Assembly: GCA_003139615.1 (NCBI GenBank)
Contig: PLJH01000006.1
Location: 1 to 39,245 of the forward strand
Direction: 5' to 3'
DNA length: 39,245 nt
Source: Alphaproteobacteria bacterium
GTDB taxonomy: Bacteria > Pseudomonadota > Alphaproteobacteria > Micropepsales > Micropepsaceae
In this document: in pieces, positions 33,633-39,245 of the stretch
How the letters are laid out: each line of letters starts with the position of its first letter
Position numbering within the stretch: position 1 is the stretch's first letter
Notes under the pieces: model-generated
Seen by the model: only the letters and a program-made list of their open reading frames with translations
What the model was told of the DNA's origin: nothing
Database searches by the model: none
Made by a program: the position numbers and the translations under genes

Positions 33633-34877
33633 TCAGCCGACGCCCAACGCAGCCACGCACGTGTTGTCGTATCGCAGCGCGGCCTGTGTTGCGCGGCGAA
33701 GGATGAGCGCCAGCACAATCGCGACGATCACAGGCCCGACCGGCAGGGGGAAGATTGCGAAGGCGATGAATAGGAGATTCGCCGCAATCGTTCCGGCCCA
33801 TTCGAGCCGGTCGAATGGGCGCTCCCGGAACAGAAATGCGAGCGGCACGGCGAGAATGGCAAAGTCGTACATGTGCAGATAGGGCGTGATCAGCATCGCG
33901 GCCGCTGCGAGGAATGCGGCCTTGATCGCGAACGGAGCCTCGCCGCGCCAGATCCGGACCAGGAGCGCAACACACAGTGCAATCGTGGCGCCCTGTGCGA
34001 TCCACGCCGTGACATCTCCCGCGCCGAGCGTCCGCGCGAGCGCGTAGACGCTTTGCATCTTGTTCCAGTCCTCGCCCCGCTCGGTCAAAATCGCTTGCGA
34101 GGTCGCGGGCAGGAAACGGAGAAAGGCGAGAAAGGTTTGCGTTCCGAATGCGAACCACGAAACCGCGATCAGGATCGCGGACGTGACAGCTGCCGACGCG
34201 AGCGCGCGCCAATTGCGATCGAGGAGCAGCGCAAGCGGAAACAGCACCCCCAGCTGCGGTTTGTAGGTCAGCAATCCCAGGAACACGCCGCTCAATATCG
34301 GTCGGTGCTTCAGGAACAGCAGGACCGCACCGATCAGGCTCGCGCTGAGAAAGCCGTTTTGCCCCACGATCGCATTCGCGAAGAAAACCGGTGCGGCGCA
34401 TGCGAGGAGACTCGCATCCCACCGTTTCGCGATCGCGCCGATCGTGGCGGCATAACCTGCTGCCGTCGCCGCAACCCAGCCTGCAAATGCAACCGTATAG
34501 GGCAGACACGCGAGCAACGCCGCCACGAACAGGAAGAGGGGCGGGTAGCTCCAGTTCAGCACGCCCTGGAAATTGTGCCCGACGAGAGCCACCTGCGCCG
34601 CGTGATGCGTGTGCCAATCATATGCCGCGGCGGACGCGCCCGAAAGTGCGAACCGGCCCGCAACCCAGACCTCCATAAAATCGGTCACGATCGGCCGGCC
34701 TTGCCGGTCGACGATCCATTGATGGCGAATGAAAAGCAGGGCAAGTGCGCCCACATAGCCGGCAGCAATCGCACAGGCGACGATCGAAAGGAGATTGGGC
34801 GCGCGCTCGTGCGAATCCGATACCGGGTTTTTCATCGCTAGGTCTTCCAGTGACGGGATGTAATCTATCGATGTCAT
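33633..34877 (-). CDS. GT87/DUF2029-like membrane glycosyltransferase (copy 2)
   Basis: The 414-residue polytopic protein aligns with the 31113-32321 protein throughout. Shared landmarks are RPIVTDFMEVWVAGRFALSG, NWSYPPLFLFVAALLACLPY, IVGQNGFLSASLIGAVLLFL, LGLLTYKPQLGVLFPLAL and WNKMQSVYALARTLGAG. A lipid-linked sugar donor and export of a mannose- or arabinose-type residue are inferred from the GT87 family. ATG 34877 has AAGG upstream and lies ~17 bases below a candidate -10; ATG 34835 is an alternative. It converges on the polytopic protein gene. Confidence 0.82.
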   Translation of the reverse strand: MTSIDYIPSLEDLAMKNPVSDSHERAPNLLSIVACAIAAGYVGALALLFIRHQWIVDRQGRPIVTDFMEVWVAGRFALSGASAAAYDWHTHHAAQVALVGHNFQGVLNWSYPPLFLFVAALLACLPYTVAFAGWVAATAAGYAATIGAIAKRWDASLLACAAPVFFANAIVGQNGFLSASLIGAVLLFLKHRPILSGVFLGLLTYKPQLGVLFPLALLLDRNWRALASAAVTSAILIAVSWFAFGTQTFLAFLRFLPATSQAILTERGEDWNKMQSVYALARTLGAGDVTAWIAQGATIALCVALLVRIWRGEAPFAIKAAFLAAAAMLITPYLHMYDFAILAVPLAFLFRERPFDRLEWAGTIAANLLFIAFAIFPLPVGPVIVAIVLALILRRATQAALRYDNTCVAALGVG

Positions 34878-34894
34878 ATTGCGCGAGCCTTAAG

Positions 34895-34911
34895 CCGCCA
34901 ATTATAGGCGG
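34895..34911 (-). promoter_or_regulatory. TATAAT -10 inside an inverted repeat
   Basis: Minus strand CCGCC-TATAATT-GGCGG holds a perfect -10 hexamer (34901-34906) between 5-bp arms, about 24 bases above the ATG at 34877. A TGCACA element 16 bases upstream is a weak -35. An operator role for the arms is inferred. Confidence 0.5.
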
Positions 34912-35272
34912 AACGAAGGGTTTGTGCAGCCGATTGCCTCGCGATACCAATCGGAGACGGCGACGACAGACATCAATGCGACACGAAACGCTCAAGGTCG
35001 GCGATTTAACGAAAGCGAAAAACGCGTTTCAAGGTCCAAAAGACGCGATATCGCCGCCGATAGTAAACGAAGTTTCAACTTTAACGTTTGCATTCTCTCC
35101 AACTGCCCGAATCCGTATCGTGGCGGCACAGATGCCAAAGCGCGCGGCATCTCCGTTTAATCTGCCGTTAATTGGACTGACGTAGCCTTTGCTGGCGTCC
35201 ATGCAATGCGCTGCTGTTTTCAGATTGGTGCAGGCTGGACATCCTAGGGTGTCAATCAATCGGAGGCTTACC
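34912..35272 (+). other. Long upstream region of the flp/cpa locus
   Basis: No gene is supported here. The AT-richer stretch 35000-35175 holds TTAAC half-sites at 35006 and 35081 and a full gapped box at 35157. The flp ribosome site CGGAGGC ends five bases before the ATG. A sigma-70 promoter could not be placed with confidence. Confidence 0.55.
35157..35171 (+). promoter_or_regulatory. CtrA-like box upstream of flp
   Basis: TTAA-TCTGCCG-TTAA matches the gapped TTAA-N7-TTAA recognition pattern of the alphaproteobacterial cell-cycle regulator CtrA. It lies ~100 bp above the pilin start codon. CtrA control of the pilin gene is established in Caulobacter; here it is inferred. Confidence 0.6.
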
Positions 35273-35443
35273 ATGAAAAACCTTGTTTCGCGTTTTCTGT
35301 CAGACGAATCCGGCGCGACGGCCATTGAATACGGCCTGATCGCGGCGGGCATTGCCGTCGTGATTATCGCGGCCGTGCAGCTCGTCGGCTCGAACCTGAA
35401 AACGACGTTCGGTTCGGTTGCAAGTGCCGTGGCGGCGCCGTAA
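35273..35443 (+). CDS. flp: Flp/Fap-type pilin
   Basis: This is the major subunit of the Tad (type IVc) pilus. The 56-residue prepilin has the short leader KNLVSRFLSDESG and the processing site G/ATAIEYGLIAAGIAV, with the hallmark Glu and Tyr at mature positions 5 and 6, then a hydrophobic helix. CpaA, encoded next, is the peptidase expected to cut it. A strong CGGAGGC ribosome site marks ATG 35273; the upstream in-frame extension is not translated. A hairpin after the gene should limit read-through into cpaA. Confidence 0.95.
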   Translation: MKNLVSRFLSDESGATAIEYGLIAAGIAVVIIAAVQLVGSNLKTTFGSVASAVAAP

Positions 35444-35476
35444 TCCGCCTTGCAACGACTGTTCGACAGATCGGAG

Positions 35477-35510
35477 ACGGCCGCCCCCAAAAAGGCGGCC
35501 GTTCCCCTTT
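35477..35510 (+). terminator. Attenuator-like hairpin between flp and cpaA
   Basis: ACGGCCGCC (35477-35485) pairs with GGCGGCCGT (35494-35502) around CCCAAAAA, followed by TCCCCTTTT. It would end most flp transcripts and let some read into the assembly genes. Confidence 0.75.
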
Positions 35511-35531
35511 TACCGCCGGGATTTTGCAGAC

Positions 35532-36050
35532 ATGGCAGACATGATTGCTGAAATTCTCGTTCTCGGTGCATTTCCCGTTTTGCTGCTGATCGCGGCGTGC
35601 TGGGATATCGCGAGCTTCACCATCCCCAATTTCATCCAGGCCGCGCTGATCGCACTCTTTCTTTTCTTTGTGGTTGCGACCGCCATGCCGCCTGCGTTGT
35701 TCGGCGGGCATCTGCTTGCGGGGTTCATCGGTCTCGTCGCGGGCTTTACTTTGTTCTCGCTCGGATATGTCGGCGGCGGCGACGCCAAATTGTTCGCCTG
35801 CGTGTCGCTCTGGCTTGGGCTGGCCGTTCTTCCGAGCTATGCGCTCATCGCATCGGTTCTCGGAGGCGGTCTCACGCTGGGACTCCTCAGTTTTCGCAGC
35901 CTGCCGCTTCCCGGTGTCCTCGCGCGGCAGAACTGGATCATGCGTCTGCACGACGAGGCGGCCGGTGTTCCTTACGGAGTCGCACTTGCAGCCGGTGCAG
36001 TTGCAATCGTTCTGTATACAGATGGTTTACGCTCTGGACTGCTAGACTGA
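35532..36050 (+). CDS. cpaA: Prepilin peptidase CpaA (A24 family)
   Basis: This integral-membrane aspartic peptidase cleaves the Flp prepilin. The 172-residue protein has the two catalytic aspartates in AACWDIASFTIPNF and in the GxGD-type motif YVGGGDAKLFACVSLWLGL. About five membrane segments are present. ATG 35532 is used; ATG 35541 is an alternative. It stands between flp and cpaB, the standard order. Confidence 0.92.
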   Translation: MADMIAEILVLGAFPVLLLIAACWDIASFTIPNFIQAALIALFLFFVVATAMPPALFGGHLLAGFIGLVAGFTLFSLGYVGGGDAKLFACVSLWLGLAVLPSYALIASVLGGGLTLGLLSFRSLPLPGVLARQNWIMRLHDEAAGVPYGVALAAGAVAIVLYTDGLRSGLLD

Positions 36051-36140
36051 AACAAGCCCACACGTCGCAATTCCGCAGCAATCCATTAAGCAATTTCTAA
36101 AGGGTTTCGTGGTGGGATTGGCACAAAGGAGCCGTATCCC

Positions 36141-36944
36141 ATGAACACTTCGCGCGTCGTCATTCTTGGGGCGGCGGCCCTCGCCGCAGGCGCGGCCGCG
36201 TTTCTGGCGCGCGGCCTTCTCGGCGGCGGGACCGAGAAAGTCAAAGCGGCGCCTCCCCCTCCCGTAAATACCAGCGAAGTCCTGGTGGCCAGCGATGCGA
36301 TACAGGCCGGTGCGACTCTCACGCCGGGTTCGGTGCGCTGGCAGGTCTGGCCGAAAGGCTCGGTGGATTCGAGTTTCATTACCCACGAACAGGCGCCGGA
36401 CGTGAATCGCGTCGTCGCGGGCGTGGTCGCGCGCGAGCCCCTCGTTGCCGGCGAACCGCTGACCGAATCCAAGATCGTACATGCAGACGAAGCAGGCTTT
36501 ATGGCCGCCGAAGTGACGCCCGGGATGCGGGCGGTATCGATCGGCATCTCGACGGAATCCGGCGCGGGCGGATTTATTCTTCCAAACGATCGCGTCGACG
36601 TCATCGTCACGGGCCAGATTGCAGGACAACAGGCACGGCGGTTTATCTCCAAAACGATTCTCGACGACGTGCGCGTGCTGGCTGTCGATCAGACCTATAA
36701 GGAAGACAAGGATCAGAAAGTCGTCCAGGCCAAGACGGCCACTCTCGAACTTTCTCCGAAACAGGCCGAACTCGTCGAAATGGCTCAGGCTGCGGGCACG
36801 ATCTCGCTGGCTTTACGTGGGCTGGGCGACAGCGGACTCCAAGACAAATCGGCTGCGGCAGGATCGTCGGATCAGCCGCAAGCAGGGCCCGGGTACATTA
36901 TCCGCTACGGCGTTGGGCGCCCTGCCGGCGAACAGAGGGAATAG
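36141..36944 (+). CDS. cpaB: Flp pilus assembly protein CpaB
   Basis: The 267-residue protein has an N-terminal membrane or signal segment (VVILGAAALAAGAAAFLARG) and a SAF-type domain (VLVASDAIQAGATLTPGSVR, AREPLVAGEPLTESKIV). A second domain (MRAVSIGISTESGAGGFILP, NDRVDVIVTGQIAG) follows. CpaB acts in the periplasm with the CpaC secretin during Tad pilus assembly. AAGGAG lies about nine bases before the ATG. It ends five bases before the cpaC start, and the cpaC ribosome site lies in its last codons. Confidence 0.93.
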   Translation: MNTSRVVILGAAALAAGAAAFLARGLLGGGTEKVKAAPPPPVNTSEVLVASDAIQAGATLTPGSVRWQVWPKGSVDSSFITHEQAPDVNRVVAGVVAREPLVAGEPLTESKIVHADEAGFMAAEVTPGMRAVSIGISTESGAGGFILPNDRVDVIVTGQIAGQQARRFISKTILDDVRVLAVDQTYKEDKDQKVVQAKTATLELSPKQAELVEMAQAAGTISLALRGLGDSGLQDKSAAAGSSDQPQAGPGYIIRYGVGRPAGEQRE

Positions 36945-36948
36945 CGTC

Positions 36949-38424
36949 ATGCGCCTTCTTGCAATCGGGATACTCGCGTTGACGGTGCTCGCAGGCCAGG
37001 CGGAAGCCCGCACGGCCGCGGCCAACGCAAACGGCAAATGGGACGACGCCCGCGTCATTTCGGTGTCCGCGAGCGGCAACGGTCCGGCTGTCCAGCACAT
37101 CACGCTCGGTCTCAACAAAGCGGCCATCGTGCAACTCGACAGCGATGCGCGCGACGTCATGGTCTCCAATCCCGCGATCGTCGATGCCGTGGTCCGCACG
37201 CCGCGCCGCGTGTTTCTGCTGGGCGTGAAGACCGGTCAGGCCAACGCATTCTTTTTCGACGCGGCAGGCCATCAGATTCTGTCGATCGACATCCATGTCG
37301 AACGCGATGTCACCGACCTCTCCTCGATGATGCATCTCGATATACCCGATTCCGATATTCACATTTCAGCATTGAACGACAACATCGTGCTCACCGGCTC
37401 GGTCGCAAATTCGATGGATTCCGCGCGCGCCCAGGATCTCGCCACCCGCGTGGTCGACGACCCCAAGAAAGTCCTGAACATGCTCAGGATCAAAGCGGGC
37501 GAGCAGGTGCTTCTCAAAGTCCGGGTCGCCGAAATCGAACGCGATGTCTCCAAGCAGTTCGGCATCAATCTTCAGGCCGCCGTCAGTGCGGCGGGCGTGC
37601 CCATTATCGCGGCCACGGCCAATCCCTATGGTTTGCTGGGCCAGGCGCTCGCCGCAGGTTCCGGCCTTCAGTTGGGAAATGTCGGGACCGCGGCCTCGCC
37701 CGGCCCGAACAATCTGCAGGGTGTGTTGAACGCGCTCGAGCAGGTTGGCCTCGTGCACACGCTCGCCGAGCCAAATCTCGTCGCAGTGTCGGGCGAGACG
37801 GCGAAATTTCTGGCAGGCGGCGAATTCCCCGTGCCCGTGTCGCGCGACCAGTTCGGAAACGTCGTCGTCGATTTCAAGCAATTCGGCGTCGGGCTTTCGT
37901 TTACGCCCATCGTGCTCAGCCCCAATCGCATCTCGCTGCAGGTTTCGACCGAAGTGAGCGAACTCACCAATGAAGGTGCGTTCCTCGAGCAGGCAGGCGC
38001 CACGACCAGCTCGACAGGCACCAGCGTGACAACTGCCGGTCTTTCGGTGCCGGCGCTGGCCGTACGCCGCGCGGAAACGACGATCGAGCTTCCCTCCGGC
38101 GGCAGCTTTGCGATCGCGGGCCTCATGCAGCATGTGACGAAGCAGGACATCGACGGATTCCCGGGGTTGAAAGACATGCCGGTGTTGGGCGCCCTGTTCC
38201 GCAGCCGCGACTTCCAGAACAACGAGACCGAACTCGTCGTCATCGTCAGCGCCTATCTGGTCAATCCGACAATGAACTCAAAGCTCGCCGGGCCCACCGA
38301 TGGCTTCGTGCCCGCGACCGAGGTGGATACGATTCTGAACGGCAAGGTCAATACGGTTTACACAAAAGACGCTCACGGGTTGAAGGCTGCCGACGACGGC
38401 AAAGTCGGCTTCATCGTGGAATGA
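36949..38424 (+). CDS. cpaC: Tad pilus secretin CpaC
   Basis: CpaC forms the outer-membrane channel for the Flp pilus. The 491-residue protein has a signal peptide (RLLAIGILALTVLAGQAEA). The N-terminal pilus-assembly domain is HITLGLNKAAIVQLDSDARD and VSNPAIVDAVVRTPRRVFLL, followed by a BON-like segment (ISALNDNIVLTGSVANSMDS). The secretin core holds VRVAEIERDVSKQFGINLQA, LAEPNLVAVSGETAKFLAGG, EFPVPV and FAIAGLMQH. AGAGGGA before ATG 36949 sets the start. Confidence 0.95.
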   Translation: MRLLAIGILALTVLAGQAEARTAAANANGKWDDARVISVSASGNGPAVQHITLGLNKAAIVQLDSDARDVMVSNPAIVDAVVRTPRRVFLLGVKTGQANAFFFDAAGHQILSIDIHVERDVTDLSSMMHLDIPDSDIHISALNDNIVLTGSVANSMDSARAQDLATRVVDDPKKVLNMLRIKAGEQVLLKVRVAEIERDVSKQFGINLQAAVSAAGVPIIAATANPYGLLGQALAAGSGLQLGNVGTAASPGPNNLQGVLNALEQVGLVHTLAEPNLVAVSGETAKFLAGGEFPVPVSRDQFGNVVVDFKQFGVGLSFTPIVLSPNRISLQVSTEVSELTNEGAFLEQAGATTSSTGTSVTTAGLSVPALAVRRAETTIELPSGGSFAIAGLMQHVTKQDIDGFPGLKDMPVLGALFRSRDFQNNETELVVIVSAYLVNPTMNSKLAGPTDGFVPATEVDTILNGKVNTVYTKDAHGLKAADDGKVGFIVE

Positions 38425-38435
38425 GGACAACAGCC

Positions 38436-39101
38436 ATGATCACAAACTCCCTGTTGCGTGCTGCCTCTGTGGTGGCGGTGATGCTGGTCGGCAGTTGCGC
38501 CGCGCCGAGCAACGATCCGCCGACCCTGTTCGCGGACGGCGCCGTCAATCATCCGATCACCGTGGAGCCGAGCTATCAGTCGATCAAAGTGGGATATTCC
38601 GGCGACCTTTCCCCCGACGATGCCGGCCGCTTTACGGCCTTCGTCCAGGATTATCTGTCGCGCGGCAATGGCGCGATCACCGTGTCGGCGCCGGAAGGTT
38701 CCGGATCGAACGCGGCGATCGCCTATTTCGGCGAGCAGCTTGCCGCACTCGGCGTGCCGCGCGCACGTATCCTGGTCGGAACGCATGATGCCGTTGGCGC
38801 AGACGAGCGCGTTGAGATCGGCTTCGTCAGCTACGTCGCGCACACCGATTCCTGCGGAGACTGGTCGCAGGACGTTGCTGCGACGGAAACCAATCTGCCG
38901 CCCATCAATTTCGGTTGCGCCGTGCAGCACAACATCGCTGCGATGGTGGCCGATCCCCGCGATCTGGTTGCGCCGCGTCCGATGGGCGATTCGGATTCGA
39001 AGCGCCGCAATACCGTGATGACACAGTATGAACAGGGCCTGCCGACCGCTGCCCAGAAGACCGTGGATCAGTCGGGCAAGGTTTCGGACGTCGCTCAATA
39101 A
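38436..39101 (+). CDS. cpaD: Tad pilus assembly lipoprotein CpaD
   Basis: The 221-residue lipoprotein has a signal peptide (LLRAASVVAVMLVGS) ending in the lipobox LVGSC. HPITVEPSYQSIKV and ADERVEIGFVSYVAHTDSCG are typical of CpaD, and the C-terminal NFGCAVQHNIAAMVADPRDL motif is diagnostic. CpaD helps the CpaC secretin assemble. GAGGA spaced eight bases favours ATG 38436; the ATG at 38421 overlaps the cpaC stop but is too close to a ribosome site. Confidence 0.92.
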   Translation: MITNSLLRAASVVAVMLVGSCAAPSNDPPTLFADGAVNHPITVEPSYQSIKVGYSGDLSPDDAGRFTAFVQDYLSRGNGAITVSAPEGSGSNAAIAYFGEQLAALGVPRARILVGTHDAVGADERVEIGFVSYVAHTDSCGDWSQDVAATETNLPPINFGCAVQHNIAAMVADPRDLVAPRPMGDSDSKRRNTVMTQYEQGLPTAAQKTVDQSGKVSDVAQ

Positions 39102-39117
39102 CGGAGTTGATACTATC

Positions 39118-39245
39118 ATGGCGAAGCCAGCGCCGGAGCGCGGTTTGACGGGGAACGAGGAGGCATTCGGTGCGGCACCGCACGAACGGCCCGTGCCGCG
39201 CATCTCGATTCACGCCTTTTGTGAATTTCCCGATACGGGCGCGGC
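39118..39245 (+). CDS. cpaE: Pilus assembly ATPase-like protein CpaE, 5' end only
   Basis: Forty-two codons are visible before the window ends. The segment VPRISIHAFCEFPDTG matches the start of the receiver-like domain of CpaE, the MinD/ParA-type protein that localises the Tad machine to a cell pole. It follows cpaD by 16 bases with GGAG upstream. The ATPase domain lies outside the window. Confidence 0.82.
   Translation, partial: MAKPAPERGLTGNEEAFGAAPHERPVPRISIHAFCEFPDTGA

Overview
The window is high-GC, densely packed bacterial chromosome and fits an alphaproteobacterium. The evidence is the gene order dapC-like/ftsK next to glnK-amtB and a UbiH-type hydroxylase, an ethylmalonyl-CoA-pathway-type gene pair, betaine-lipid genes, and a flp-cpaABCDE (Tad) pilus locus preceded by a CtrA-like box. 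The genus cannot be fixed from the sequence alone. No rRNA, tRNA, CRISPR array, insertion sequence or prophage was seen.

Layout. 1-3201: partial ftsK and a dapC-like aminotransferase (minus strand, start and stop overlapping). 3202-4780: an AT-richer accessory block with a small lipoprotein, a small conserved-looking protein and a hicAB toxin-antitoxin pair under an 18-bp palindrome. 4820-6608: amtB and glnK. 6889-8118: UbiH-family hydroxylase, ending at a strong bidirectional hairpin shared with a convergent glycine-rich secreted protein. 9545-11326: a membrane-anchored HTH/TolB-like/TPR regulator divergent from that secreted protein. 11387-14818: a tightly overlapped minus-strand operon (CoA-ester lyase, MaoC hydratase, ZapE-type ATPase, small membrane protein). 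14956-17376: plus-strand operon of a YCII/DGPF protein, an ECF42-type sigma factor and a pyridoxal kinase, with a recognisable ECF promoter. 17421-20913: an uncharacterised exported pair (DUF3142-like protein and a large periplasmic repeat protein). 20916-25146: minus-strand metabolism (SnoaL-like protein, asd, small exported protein, class III CoA-transferase, tryptophan dioxygenase). 25241-27152: exported Cys protein convergent with an OmpA-like porin carrying 22 consecutive prolines. 27309-29243: btaB and btaA. 29385-30266: acyl-CoA thioesterase II. 30325-34877: an orphan CpaC-N-like protein, two paralogous GT87-like membrane glycosyltransferases and a polytopic unknown. 35273-39245: flp, cpaA, cpaB, cpaC, cpaD and the start of cpaE.

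How the genes work together. GlnK and AmtB form the ammonium-uptake control pair. BtaA and BtaB make the phosphorus-free lipid DGTS. The ECF42 factor probably drives its own operon from the 14886 promoter. The Tad genes build a type IVc adhesive pilus, and the CtrA-like box suggests cell-cycle control. The least explained parts are the DUF3142/repeat-protein pair, the glycine-rich protein with its divergent regulator, and the GT87 / polytopic membrane protein group beside the pilus locus.
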